A DNA stretch of 64,000 nucleotides, taken from positions 12,629,868 to 12,693,867 of the forward strand of contig NC_045150.1 in assembly GCF_008831285.2 (NCBI RefSeq). The letters run 5' to 3'. Source of the stretch: Nymphaea colorata. Lineage: Eukaryota > Streptophyta > Magnoliopsida > Nymphaeales > Nymphaeaceae. A model generated the notes under the pieces. That model saw nothing but the letters and a program-made list of their open reading frames with translations, did no database searches and had not been told where the DNA came from. The translations under genes and the position numbers were made by a program. The stretch's first letter is position 1, and each line of letters starts with the position of its first letter. Of the stretch, positions 36,322 to 49,210 are shown in pieces.

Positions 36322-39300
36322 TCATTCATTGAACTTCATGCTTCCACTCTGCGAGCCATTTCCATTTCTTTTGCGAAGGGAAAGTCCGCCTAACTTTACA
36401 CCAATCTTGCCTGGAGCAGCAGTCTCTTTCTCCTTGAAAAACAAATCTCTCTCTTTGCTTTTTGCGGGTGGAGGTGGGATCACAGGAGCTGCCTGGATAG
36501 GTTCAGATTCTTGCGCCTCTCTTAGTGATGACCAAAATGGTGGGGGTGGCGGTGGCGGCAGATTTTCAAGAATGAAGGAATCTGATGAATTTGATGAGCT
36601 TTCAGATGGATCCTCCCTCCAAGCTTGGGCACAGGCCTTTCCTTTTCGATCTCTGGAAGACCATTTCAGGTAAAAGAAGTCAACAATAGAAAGTTGAGCA
36701 TACATGGTATAAAGAATCATGCGCAGAGCAATGAATGAATGCACGTAGCACAGATGACCAGCATTTAAAACCATCTAAGGGGAATACTGCAGATGAGCGA
36801 TACTACCACATGCAATCTAGGCCCACCAGCTGTGCATCAAATCATTTAACATGCATTTTTTGCATGTTAGCCATTTACCTTAGAAAGCATATTTGGTTTT
36901 CTTCTTTTGCTGTGAAAGTAGGACCAAAAATTTTCTATGCAAGACATGTTTGATGTGTCCTCACTAAAACTCTTGAAGAGGCATAGGCTAAGACACCTAT
37001 TTCAATAAGAAAATCCTTATTTATTTTCTAAAGAGAAACCGGCATTTGGACCGATACTCTATGGCTACTCAAAAGGGAACTACAAGTAATTCATACTTCT
37101 ACAAATGCTTATGGTGGTAGTGATGGAAACCCAGAAGAAGTATAGCAGCGGAAGGTTTCGGTGATTCTTCAGCCACGATTCAACAGCAGCACCTGCGACA
37201 AAATAGAAGAAAAAAAGGAAGAAGCAAGAGTAAAATTGATTTTGGGGGTTTGCTTCTGAGAGACGTGCAGTTGATTTCTCAACTTCACATTTAGATGAAT
37301 AGAGGCTGGGCTATATAGAGCGCCTCTCAGGGTTTCCCCAAATCCCAACTACGGTTATGGCATGAAGATTTATGGTAAGAATTAAAACAGAAACTTTAAT
37401 ATTTGATTTATTTCCTGCTTTAATTCCATAACTGCAGGATCTCCTTTGCAGTTATAGAGGAAAAGGGATCGGGCTCAAGGCCACTACCCAACATCTCCCA
37501 CTTGGCCATGAGACCGACAATTTGCTTCCACTTTATGTGGGTTTTCTGTTTCTAAGTTACGAGGTTTTCCATCATTGGTTTGTCCATCGTAACTTGAATT
37601 TTGGTTCAGGGTTCTTAGCGAGGTTTTTCATTCAAGGTTTTTCCATCGCAACCATTCAAATATATCTCAGCCCCATATGGGCTACATGCTTGGTAAACAA
37701 GTCTTCTGATATTCTCTTGGTAAGGGGATCTGCTACCATGTCATTGGTAGGCATGTATTCGACTGAGATTTCATTTTTCTCAATCATTTCATGAACATAA
37801 TGGTATTTCACCATTATATGTTTACTCTTTGAGCTCACAGCTTCATTTTTCATAAGTGATATTGCTGCCTGATTATCACAATATAGTTGAACTGGTTCAT
37901 GATCAAGATCTAATTTCAAGTCTTTCAAGAACCGATTTATCCAGACAGCAAATGTGGTGGCAACATTACATGCTACATATTCTGCTTCTTGTGTGTGTTG
38001 AGCAACACATCCCTGCTTCTTGTAGGACCAGGCTATCGCTCTACCTCCAAAAAGGAATACATAACCAGATATAGACTTACTATCGTCTTTACATCCTGCA
38101 AAATATGCATCTGAATAGCCAACTAAGGTCAGCTCATTAGCTTGGTAGGACAATTTCAGTCCTTTTGTTCTTTTAATATACCGAAAAATCCTTTTTACTG
38201 CTTGCCAATGTGGCCATCTAGGATTACTTTGATAACGACTTACCAGACCGATAGGAAAACTTATGTCAAGTCTGGTACACAACATTACATACATTAGACT
38301 ACCAACAGCCTGTGCATAAGGAACATGTAATTTCTGATGTTCTTCTCCAGAACAATCGTTCCTGCTTAGATTTGCTCATTTAGCTATGGGAGTTCTAATT
38401 GGTTTGCAATCTTGCATTCGAAATTTCTTTAGGATATAATCAATATATCGTTCTTGGCTCAAACTTAGAATTCTTGAGTCTCTATCTCGAGTGATCTTTA
38501 TTCCTAATATGTATGAAGCTTCACCCAAGTCCTTCATTTCGAAGTTTTTGTTCAGCCAAGTCTTCGTTTTGACAATTATGTCGTTATCATTTTCAGTTAG
38601 TAATATGTCATCAACATATAATGATAGAATACAGAAAAAGCTCCCACTTTTCCAAACATACACACAATGATCCAGTTGGTTTGCAACAAACCCAAGTTTT
38701 GTAATTGCTTTGTGAAAAGCAAAATACCACTGTCTAGGAGACTGTTTCAGTCCATACAACGATTTATTCAACTTGTACACTTTGTCTTCTTTTTCCTTGA
38801 TGACATATCCTTGTGATTGAGTCATATATATAGTTTCTTTCAACTCACCATTCAGAAAAGCAGTCTTTAAATCCATCTGACAAATATCTAAGTCATAGAA
38901 TGCCGCAATAGCCAAAATTATTCTGATTGATGCAAACTTTGCAACCGGCGAATAGGTCTCTGAATAATCAATTCCTTCCTTTTGGGAAAATCCTTTCGCT
39001 ACCAGTCTGGCTTTGAATTTTTCGACTAATCCGTTAGCTTTATACTTCTTCCTTAGCACCCATTTACATCCAATGGGTTTTCTGTCATTAGGAAGATCTA
39101 CTAATTCCCAGACTTTATTCTTTTCTATGGATTCAATTTCCTCATCCATAGCGTTCACCCAATCTGATGATTCATGCGAATTTATCACATCATCATATGT
39201 CAGATTGTCGGACATTTCGTCAATATCTACTAAACAGCATAGCTCCTCTGCAAGATATACATAATAATCACTCAAATATGAAGGTGGAGCCCTAGGTCTT

Positions 39301-42300
39301 TTATGACCTAACAAAGTCTGAGTTGATAAGGTATTTGGATCAGTTGGTTCATTGCCTAACTGTTCCCCAGTCGGTTCATTACCAGACTGTACACCAGACA
39401 TTTCATGCTCAGTTGGTTCATTACCAAACTGATCTCCAGTCGGTTCATTACCAGACTGTATTCCAGTAATTTCATGCTCAGTTGGTTCATTACCAAATTG
39501 ATCCCCAGTCGGTTCATTGCCAGACTGATCTTCAGTCGGTTCATTACCAGACTGATCCACAGTCGGTTCATTACCAGACTGTATTCTAATCAATTCTTGC
39601 TCAGTTGGTTCATTGCCAAACTGATCTATAGTCAGTTCATTACCAGACTGTACTCCAGTCGGTTCCTTGCCAGACTGATCATCTGAATAAATCAGGTCCT
39701 CCAATAGATCATTGTGATCTTTTACTGGATTATTATCAATGTTATTGAGTTCTTCAAGGAACTCTACATCTCTACTTTCTATGAGCCCCATAGTAGAGTG
39801 ATATAATCTGTAGCCTTTGGATCCTTTTGCATATCTAATAAACACACATCTTACTGATCTGATATCCAGTTTATCTATTTTTGGATCTAAAATTTTTACA
39901 TGTGCTACAGATCCCCATCTCTTAAGATGTCTTAAGTCTGGTTTCATACCAGTTCATCTCTCATAAGGAGTGGTTGGGACTGCCTTGCAGGGCACTCGAT
40001 TAATAGTATACATGGCTGTTAATACAGCCTCTCCCCAAAAAACTTTGGGTAATTGTGCACATGCCAACATGGATCTCACCATGTTCAAGAGGGTTCTGTT
40101 ACACCTCTCAGCGACACCATTTTGCTGCGGTGTCCTAGGCATTGTTCTTTGCCTATTAATTCCAAGGTCTTTGCAGTGTTCGAGGAATTCATTTGATGTA
40201 TATTCACCTTCTCGATCAGACCTTATAACCTTGATGTTTTTCCCAAGTTGTCTCTCGACTTCAGATTTATATTCCTTGAATTTTTCAAGTGCTTCTGACT
40301 TATATCTAATAAGGTAAATATATCCAAATCTTGAAAAGTCATCAATAAAAGTTATAAAATATAACTTTCCACTATGTGTTTGGACTCTAAAAGGTCCACA
40401 AATGTCGGTGTGAATTATTTCCAATAGATCAGTGGCCTGAATTACTTCAGATGGAAAGAGTTTTCTTGTCATCTTTCAATATAAACATACCTCACATTTC
40501 GTGAAATCATTTGCTTTAATGTCAGGTATAATACCTTGTTGTGCTAGAAGCTTCATCTTGTTGATGCTTACATGGCCTAATCTTTCATGCCATAGATTTG
40601 TACTCACATTCATCGCACAATCAGTATAAGCAGAACTAGAAGATTTATTCATATCATTGAGTTTGAACATACCATGTTCCTTAACATATTTTCCATCAAA
40701 CATGATCCTCCCATGTTTTCCTACTGTGACTTTCCCTGAAACAAAACGAACTTCAAAACCTTTTCCAGTCAAAGCAGGGACTGACACTAAGTTCCTCCGC
40801 ATAGAAGGAACATACAAGACTTCAGTAAGAATGACGCTTGTACCCCCAATATTCAGTCGATATGTGCCAACTCCCATTATATCACAGTATGAGTTGTTAC
40901 CCATATAAACCTTTTGCATTCTCGGACTTAGGTTTTCCATACGAATCATGCCTTCTTTTGTTTTTGCAATGTGACGTGTAGCTCCCGAGTCGACCCACCA
41001 ACCAGTTAAATCTCCATCTGCAAACAAACACTCTGACACAACACAAATGATTTCTTCATTGTATTACTCATTATCTTTTCCTTTGTTCTGAATCTTGTTG
41101 TCCTTCTTGTTCGAGAATTTTGTCCTGCAGTTCTTCTTGATGTGTCCAGGCTTCCCACATCTGTAGTATTTCACTACAGTTCCTTGAGTTCTTAGAGTTC
41201 CTGCAAAATTTCCTTTGAACTTGCCATCGTTTTTCTTTTTAAAGTCTTTAGACCTTATAGGCGCAAGATTTGTTGGTTTTTCTTGAACATTCATAAGTTC
41301 TACATCATTTCTCTTGGTCAAACGTTCTTGCTGAATAGCTAATTGTATAAGGAGTTTCTCTAGATTCAAAGTGTCAAATTGAAGACTCAACGCTGTGACA
41401 GCCATATCCCAAGAAGATGGTAAACTATTCAGAATGGTGCATATTTGCATGTTATCAGATATCACATTTCCCACTACTGCTAGGTCCTTAGCCATGACCA
41501 ACATTTTGTTAACATGGTCAACAACTCTATCTAATTCCTTCATTTTATACGAGGTATACTGTTCTAGCAACAATTGAACATGCATAGTAGTAGTGGTGTT
41601 GAATTTGGATGAAATACTATCTAACATATCTTTTGCTGTTGGACAGTCTTCAAACACTCTGACCAGGTCATCTTCCATGAATGTTAACATGATGGTTTTG
41701 GCCATCAAGTCATCATTCTCAAACGCCTCATATTCCTTCTTTTCCTCATCAGTAGGTTTGTCTCCTAAAGTAGGAAAGGGCTTGTTGATAACATAAATCA
41801 GTCTTTCTAGAGTTAAGGCCAACATGATCCTACGTTTCCATGCATGAAAATTATTTCCACTGAGTTTTTCAGTCTTAGCTAGTTCAGAGGCTCCCACTTT
41901 TGAAGTCATTTCTAAATTAATTTATAATGGCAAGCAAAGTACAATAATCAAGAAGCAATATTATGTCAGGAAATCCCTAATAGTGGCATTTGAAAATGAT
42001 TTGAATAGAAAAATAACAGATATCACAATATTATTGGATCTAAAAAAAAAATAATAACATATAATTGAATCAATGTAAAGAAGATATGATATTTTTAACC
42101 AATATCCAACCAATATGTCATGATTCAAATTGAATACGAATATGGATCTTAATCAGATCTAAAGCAAGAATCCAACTAATTATTTAGATTCAGATCTTAC
42201 CAATGTGGATCCAGACATAATGATATCACCACTCGAACTAATATGTATTTAAACAAATAAAGATGATCCATATTCAAATCCAATTAGAATATGTTCAACG

Positions 42301-45300
42301 TACATGGATCTAAACCTCAACGACGTTCAACCATACAATAGATATGGGTCCACAATATGTAGAGGTTCAAAAATTATAAAATGGATAATAGTCAAATCCA
42401 AAACCAAACCGTTATAAGTATCCACATCATAACTAATCAAATTCATTTCGTTTTGTTCATTTTTCTTTATATCAACACATCCACAATATCAATTCTTTCT
42501 AGTCAAGGCCGTAGGACATTCTAAGATGTCTGTTTTGCAATTGATAAGCTGGAGTGGTACCTATATGTAATTGTATGTAAAAACTCTATTTTCCATCGAA
42601 ATTGCAAAACAATTTTTCAAAACCCTCTTTCAGAAATTTATAAGAACTTTGAGGGTACCACCACGAAATTTCCTATGAAAATCCTGGTTTTGCTGAAATT
42701 AATTTTCGTAAGCCTCTTTTTGAAAAACTTTTCAGCAAAAATGCTGCGGCTTCAATTTCTGAGAATGTAACAGCAATTTTAAAAACAACGCATAAGTGGT
42801 GGACTATTTTTGTAATTTTCAATATAAATACCCCTCCGAACTGCATTTTCCTCATTTTTCCGCTTGACACTCTCTCTCCTTTCGAGAGCTCCTCTCTCCT
42901 AGGGTTCGTTGGTATCGTCTCTTCGCTCGGACTCAGCTCATCCCTCCTTCACCGCCACCAGTATCGGGTTTTCCTCCACCGCCACCATGCCTCTTTTCTT
43001 TTTCCTCCTCCTCTACCGCACAGAAGGCGGGAGCGAGCAACCTGAGGCCATTATTTCTCTGTTTTGAGTTTTGGGTTTCGTCCACCATGGTCCGGCACTT
43101 TCGGCCGCAGAGTCTCATAACCCCAAGCTCTTGCTATTACCACAAGAAGCTGGAGGATCTAACAGCGAGGCAGACAGATGGAGCTCCACTCACAGGCAGC
43201 AGAGAATTCAGAAGCCTCAACAAATTTGGGTGTCTGGGTCTTTGTGAGAAAGGTCATCAGCAAAAAAACGGGAACTGAGATCCACATGCTAAGGGGTTTC
43301 AGTAGCAGTCAACCCCTTCTATCCAAACTCCCACTTGGTTATCATCACACAAAAGGTTCTAAACTGAACGACGTCTGCTACTTAATCGACAAAGTGGGAG
43401 ATATAGCTCAGAAACAGAAAACAGGGGTTTGTAAAACAAACTTCTTCTTCAGTTGCGACAGATAGAAGGTTTGTTAAAAAATTTTCTTTTTCATATGTCT
43501 CTGTTGACTCAGCAACTGTCACCGAAGGTGCAGATCTGTTTATGTAGCTTTAGTAATATGGATTTTGTGAACAGAGCAGGTTCTATTCTCGTTTCTCATA
43601 GAGAGAAACAAGAAAGTTACAGGAACCTCTCGGTCTCTCGCAAAAAACTCTTGAACCACATGATGCAGAAATCAGAGAGCTTCATAACTGATTTAGACTA
43701 GCATACTTCATGCTTTGAATTCATGCTTCAAATCAATATTGCCTAGCATGTATTATTTTTAAGCATAGCATGATACACAGGCGTTAACAGCAGAGCCTTT
43801 TCTGCTAGAACTATAAAATAAAACAGAGAGATAAAGATTATCCATTTTTTTTTTTATTTCCCTTTGACCTGATCGGACACCCATGCTTCGCTCTGTTGTA
43901 CTAGTCCTCTGTTAACAGGAACTATAAGCGCATGCCATAATCCTACCGAAAACTGCAAGCTATAGACTCGCATGCTTCAGACTTTTATTCTAGCATGAAT
44001 TCCGATTTTTCTAGCATGTTTTCATATACAAAAGATGCTATCTTGATAACTATCGATGTACTTACTTGGAAGAACCTGTCTCTGATACCACTGATGGAAA
44101 CCCAGAAGAAGTATAGCAGCGGAAGGTTTCGGTGATTCTTCAGCCACGATTCAACAGCAGCACCTGCGACAAAATAGAAGAGAAAAAGGAAGAAGCAAGA
44201 GTAAAATTGATTTTGGGGGTTTGCTTCTGAGAGACGCACAGTTGATTTCTCAACTTCACATTTAGATGAATAGAGGCTGGGCTATATAGACCGCCTCTCA
44301 GGGTTTCCCCAAATCCCAGCTACGGTTATGGCATGAAGATTTATGGTAAGAATTAAAACAGAAACTTTAATATTTGATTTATTTCCTGCTTTAATTTCAT
44401 AACTGCAGGATCTCCTTTGCAGTTATAGAGGGAAAGGGATCGGGCTCAAGGCCACTACCCAACAGGTAGCTGGAACGTGAAAAAGATGATAGTTACAAGT
44501 GACATGGTATTGGTGGTCCAGCAGGAAGGTTTTTTCTAAATCACTGGGATCATTCACATTACATTGAAGAACTGGCTTTATACCATGAATATTATTACAA
44601 TCACGGCCTGGCCTATTTAGGGAAATTGCACAGTGCTGATTCTTAATAGTAATTAAATAGGATAATATTACGTAGCATGATTAGCGATCTTACTGGATAG
44701 CTGGTGACTCTCTCCTATGCAACAGATCTTCATGACATAAGGAAAATAGAATGCAGAAGCATTTGATGCAATATGTCAGCAAATCAGCTTTACCTTTGAA
44801 GCAAACAATCAGCTTCCTCTTCATCTTCTGTTTCTTCATGGTTGACAGCAACACTTGATGAATTTGGAGCTGAGGGGAATTGATCTTCATGGTTGACAGC
44901 AGTACTTGATGAATTTGGATCTGAGAGGAGTTGATTGTCATGGCTGACAGCAGTACTCGATGATTTTGGAGCTGAGAAGAGTTGATTGTCATGGCTGACA
45001 GCAGTACTCGATGATTTTGGAGCTGAGAAGAGTTGATTGTCATGGCTGACAGCAGTACTCGATGATTTTGGAGCTGAGAAGAGTTGATTGTCATGGCTGA
45101 CAGCAGTACTTGATGAATTTGGAAATGAGAGGAGTTGATCATGTTTAGTGAGCAACTGCTGCAGTTGCTCATTGAGTTCTATCGCTTGTGAAACTAGTTG
45201 GTCATCACTGAAAAGTTCAAAAAGAAGAAAAATCAATAGATACAGTGCATATGTTCAAATTTGTGCGTTTGCTTGTGTATGTATATAAACCTTTTTGCTG

Positions 45301-46716
45301 TATTTTGTGTATCTTTTGTTGTGTCTTTTTGTATCTTTTTTGTTTTATTTTTTTTATCGAAATAAGGCTTTGACCAGATTGGGCAGCCTGTTGACTAGTT
45401 CTGGGTGCCTAGATTTACGGATATGTTTGTGGTTGTGTGATTATGCCCCTACACCAAAGATTTTTGAAAATGCTCTACACCATGATCAACACTCATACTT
45501 ACACCCATGTGAAATAGTCTCATGCTTTCCGAGCAATGTAACATCTGTCTAAGTGCATCTCATACCATTCACCTGGTCAGCTAAAATAAAGCTGGTTTAC
45601 AACATTCTCACACTGTTAAATCATCAACATCTTCATCAATCGCTTTCTGTGCAGGTAAATTTCTAGTTGCCTTTTTCTCCATTGTCTCTAGTCCTTCTCG
45701 TCAGTCTTTTGAAACATCTGTGGCCGACCTTGGTCCACTAAGTTCTCCTTCTTGCCACATTTGCTCAAAGATTTCCTAAATCCTTGGCTCTTTTTGTCAA
45801 GATCTGTAGCACAACTTTGTGATTCTCAAGTTGTGCTTGATCCCTTGATGCACCTGTCACAGCCTGGCCAACTTGCTCATTAGGTGTATATGAACTTTGA
45901 AGTAAGTCCACGGTTTGGCCTTAAGTGCCCAAGAAACTCAGTGTTTCTTAGATTTTCAATGCATCCAAATATCATTAAACAACTACAAAATTTCACAAAA
46001 TAGGTACTAGCCGCGGGGTTTCAACAACTTCCATGATGACTATCTCATACTTTTTCTGTCTCAGCCGAGCAGCTTCACTATGGTCCTTGCACGATATTTA
46101 TTCCCCTTCCTACATACCATTCTTCAGAATGTGCAACCAATTACAGACATCAACACTATAGACACTTGTTGAGAGTTGCAATCGGTTTTTCTTTGCTCTA
46201 ACTTGATTATAAAAAATAAACCTGGCTTCCAAGGACCAAAACCATTAGGGCACTCAAAACCAACTTGGCCACCAAGACCGACCTTGGCTCTATACCACTC
46301 GTTATGACAAAAAATTTCACTCATGTAGTGCCAAAGATTGCCCCAACCCTCAATGTACCATGGTAAAGTGCTAAAAAAGCAGATGGGCTGTTGAATGTGC
46401 CAAAAACATCAGTATCAATCAAAGCATAAAGAAGCTCCGTATATGCCAGTCTGCTAGACTGCAGGTCACATACTATATTGAAACTGTGAACAAAGAAGAG
46501 AAGCAAGTGGAAAAGTTTTATTTGTCCATGTCTTGGATGAGCATCTATATCCTGTCTACTTGCAGGTTTGTCCAAGTTTCATGCTATGTCTATTTCCACG
46601 TAAACTTTTACATGGCAGTAATGGCCTCACCATGAAGTCATCACCAGATGCATAACTCGTTGCTTTTCGAAAGAGCATTGTTCCATGAGATCCAGGGTGA
46701 ATTCATTTGTAGCACC
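36322..46716 (-). CDS. TOM1-like (TOL) protein, 3' part: GAT end and Pro-rich tail
   Basis: TOM1-like proteins bind ubiquitinated membrane cargo (VHS and GAT domains) and act as gatekeepers for vacuolar sorting in plants. Three exons join in phase on the - strand: 46716-46631, 45207-44794, 36652-36322 (stop). The first two encode a GAT-domain end: [20 protein letters not shown], then [20 protein letters not shown] and TKHDQLLS. A 17-residue repeat follows, then an acidic patch ([10 protein letters not shown]). The last exon encodes [10 protein letters not shown] and [19 protein letters not shown], like the Pro-rich TOL tail. The VHS domain and the GAT start were not found upstream; a copia remnant begins 220 bp beyond the first exon seen. 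Either those exons lie further away or the gene has lost its 5' half. The last intron is 8.1 kb because it holds a 7.3-kb retrotransposon. Confidence 0.75.
37121..37493 (-). repeat. 3' LTR of the copia element in TOL
   Basis: 373 bp, TGATGG...CAACA, 98% identical to 44092-44464. Preceded by target copy ggtag. Confidence 0.95.
39345..39690 (-). repeat. Coding minisatellite (QSGNEPT)n in copia pol linker
   Basis: About eleven units of Q-S/F/L-G-N-E-P/L-T plus 2-7 further residues (27 or 42 bp each) sit between integrase and reverse transcriptase. The 9- and 14-residue units alternate in blocks, which shows expansion of a compound unit. Confidence 0.92.
42440..43700 (+). other. Gene-start-like block on the opposite strand of the copia leader
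   Basis: The leader between primer site and gag is unusually long (about 2.2 kb). On the + strand it holds TATAAATA (42823-42830), a CT-rich leader (CTCTCTCCTTTCGAGAG) and ATG codons in good context (GCCACCATGCC, ATG at 42986; TCCACCATGG, ATG at 43087). An open stretch to about 43450 has no recognised family. It looks like a promoter and 5' end of some gene captured in reverse, but this is inference. Confidence 0.35.
44092..44464 (-). repeat. 5' LTR of the copia element in TOL
   Basis: 373 bp, followed on the outer side by target copy ggtag and on the inner side (minus-strand sense) by primer-site sequence TGGTATCAGAG. Confidence 0.95.
44836..45141 (-). repeat. 51-bp coding minisatellite in the TOL exon
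   Basis: Unit starts fall exactly 51 bp apart (44869, 44920, 44971, 45022, 45073, 45124). Each unit encodes [17 protein letters not shown] or a variant. The three central units are almost identical and the outer ones diverged. The array keeps the frame. Confidence 0.96.
45208..46630. other. TOL intron, no feature assigned
   Basis: An intron by the exon model. A - strand stretch at about 45911-45772 reads openly for some 45 codons ([19 protein letters not shown]) and then stops. I do not recognise it; it may be a transposon or gene fragment. Confidence 0.4.
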
Positions 46717-46939
46717 CTGTAGAAAAGAAGAAACAACTAAATTTTGGTTAAAAATTCAACTCACCATCAACTTTATGGATGAACAGAACAGTAATTTGGT
46801 GGAGGCTAAAAATTGAGAAGACCTAAAAATGAAGAATAATAATCACATGTAGTGAGTTGAAACATGAAGGCAGCCTAGAATTTAAAAGATGACAAGAAAA
46901 ATAAAGCTGGACAAATTTCAGTGATAGGATTAGAAAAAT

Positions 46940-49210
46940 ACAAGATTAATACCAGAAAGTGGCCAAAGTTTTAGCAACTAGCAGAATAGAGAAAATGGTG
47001 GTGGGTGATTTGAGAAAGTTGGTTGTGGTAGGTAGCATAAGTAAAAGAATGGGTAGTGGTATGATGGTAGTATGGGAATCATGGAGTGGTTTTGGTTGTT
47101 CATAGAATGGAAAGTCTAAGTCATTGAACACAACATTTCGGCTGGCGATGATTTTGGAATTTGGAGGTTGTAACAAAGATAACCCTTATGAACATTTGAG
47201 TATCCAAGAAAGGCATGTCTGGAGGACTTAGGTTGAAGCTTGTGCTGACGATAAGGTTGTAAGTTGGGGTATGCGGCACAACCAAACACTCGCAAGAATT
47301 TATAATTTGGAGGTTTTTAGAATAAAATTTTGAACGAGGACTTGCCTTTGAGACCTGTTGTAGGAACGCGGTTCAATACATATGTTGTTGTGCTGAATAC
47401 ATATGTCCAGAATTTCGCTGGAACGCCTCCATGTTTAAGAAGAGAGATGCCTGTTTCAACAATGGTGCAATGTTTCCTTTCAGATGTGCCATTTTGTTCA
47501 TGTGTATGAGGGCTGAAAATTTTTCTTTCGATACCATGATCTTGAAAAAACTTGTTAAGAGCTACATACTCACCACCACCGTCAGATTGGGAAAATTTAA
47601 TGTTTAAATCAAAGATATTTTCGACTTTCACCTTGAACGCTTTAAAAACCTTTTCAACATCAGACTTATATGCCAAAAAATAAATCCATGTATACTTCAA
47701 GTATTCATCTACAAAGAAGACATAATATCGATATCTGTCTTTGCTAAGCATGGACGCAGGACCCCATAGATATGAATGAACCACTTCAAGTGGTTTAGTA
47801 GTTTTGTGATCATATAGAGTAAATGGAAGAGCATGTGATTTTCCAGATTGACAAACATCACAAAAGTTATTGTTTTTGACATCACTCTCAAAAAAAAGTT
47901 TAAATTGTCTCAAAATAAAGTAAACATTATTCAAAGCAGTGTGTCCAAATCGAGCATGTCATCTACTAATAGTAGTCCGTTCTCCATAGAGTGCCACCTT
48001 TTCAGTTTGATGTTGGTTGCTTTCTGATTGTGGGAGTTGGAGATGATAGAGGCCATTGTTACTCCTTCCTTGTAGGATCACCACCCATGTACGTTGGCCC
48101 TGATCCGTCCCCAACCTTAACAATGTCGTTGCCTTTATAAGGTTCATGAATTGTCATCGATACAAGAGAATCAGTGATGTGATGAGTTGTGCCTGTGTCA
48201 GGGATCCAATTTGCATCATCTAACATGTGAGGAGTGGAGTGATATACCTGAGCATTTGGGATGATGACGTATTTGAGTTGATAGTTGTGTTTTGGAGTGA
48301 TCTTTTCTTGCTATTTTAAAGCAATTTTTGGCACTATGACCCATTTTATCACAAAACTGACAGATAATACGATTTCTTCCATTGTAATCAGATCTGCCAC
48401 GTCCGAATCAGACCTGCCTCGGCCTCAACCATGACCTCTATGAAGTGTTGAGGGATGTCTAAAATTTTCCCTCCCAGCTGAATATGGTTGGGCATAATGC
48501 GCAGCAAGAACAAACGTTTCATGCTCGAGATCTTGTTCTTTAAGTTGCGTCTCTTGTGTGAGAAGGAGGCCATATTGATCACTGAGAGATATCAGATCGT
48601 GTTGGTGAGTCAACATCTTGGCTTTATAGAAATAATTGTCCATAGTTAAGTTTCCTTTCCTCAGTCCTTGTAGTTGCTCCTTGAGTTGCATGATTCTTGA
48701 GCGAGAGTGGGCAGCATAGGACCTTTTGAGAGCATTCCAAACTTCATATGATGTTTTAAGTCCAAAAACTTGTGCAAGAACCGTTTCAGATAGAGAAGAA
48801 GTGATACTACTTAAGAGAAGTTGGTCTTGCTTCATCCATGTCACAAATTCAAAATTAATGGACTGAGATTTTCCATCACTATTGGTGATATATTGATTTG
48901 GACAAGGTTTAGAGCCATCAATGAATCCAAGTAAATCATATGAATACAGTAGAGACAGAAATTGCGATTCCCATAATAAAAAGTTGTCCGCAGTCAACTT
49001 GATGTACACATATTGTTGTATAGTGGCTGGTGCATGCAATAAGGGTGAAGAAGTACCTTGTAATGACGTCCCTGTTGAATCTTTGATCAACGCCATGATA
49101 GACCAAGGAAAGGATGCCAGACAACAGATTGACACTTATTTCAGTCGACTCTCAAATGGAAATGGGAAAGAAAACAAGGTCGAATCCAACACCGCCTTGC
49201 TCGACCTCTA
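46940..49210 (-). mobile_element. Truncated Ty1/copia fossil (gag to integrase)
   Basis: On the - strand a UBN2-type gag (about 48.4-49.1 kb, with YVYIKLTADNFLLWESQ and a zinc-knuckle region after it) is followed by GAG-pre-integrase, an integrase core (about 47.3-47.9 kb) and the SRNVVF linker at about 47.1 kb. Reverse transcriptase, RNase H and the 3' LTR are missing. It carries several breaks. The 5' LTR was not identified; 49.2-49.8 kb could contain leader or LTR remains. Confidence 0.85.

Larger units (their letters stand above)
37121..44464 (-). mobile_element. Full-length Ty1/copia LTR retrotransposon in TOL last intron
   Basis: A fossil 7344 bp long, bounded by two 373-bp LTRs and a perfect 5-bp target duplication (ggtag at 37116-37120 and 44465-44469). 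Reading leftwards: primer site TGGTATCAGAG next to the 44092 LTR, a long leader, gag (about 41.1-41.9 kb), protease with DSGATRH and GAG-pre-integrase, integrase (about 40-40.5 kb), a repeat-rich linker, reverse transcriptase with YVDD (about 38.4-39.2 kb), RNase H (about 37.7-38.2 kb), and a purine-rich tract. The pol region looks interrupted about three times, so it is broken. The LTRs differ at 7 of 373 sites; with the commonly used grass rate of 1.3e-8 per site per year that is roughly 0.7 million years. It lies in the same orientation as the host gene. Confidence 0.95.

Noticed and set aside
39345-39690. CRISPR-like array appearance
   Set aside because: Regular repeats are an in-frame minisatellite of a retrotransposon in a plant genome; no spacers and no cas genes.
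45772-45911. Coding-like stretch ([19 protein letters not shown])
   Set aside because: Only about 45 codons before a stop, no family recognised, no matching exon partners; recorded under the intron instead.
46330-46570. Possible VHS-domain remnant ([14 protein letters not shown]) on the - strand
   Set aside because: The similarity is about 14 residues, and it lies downstream of the GAT exon in gene order, the wrong place for a VHS exon. Treated as intron.
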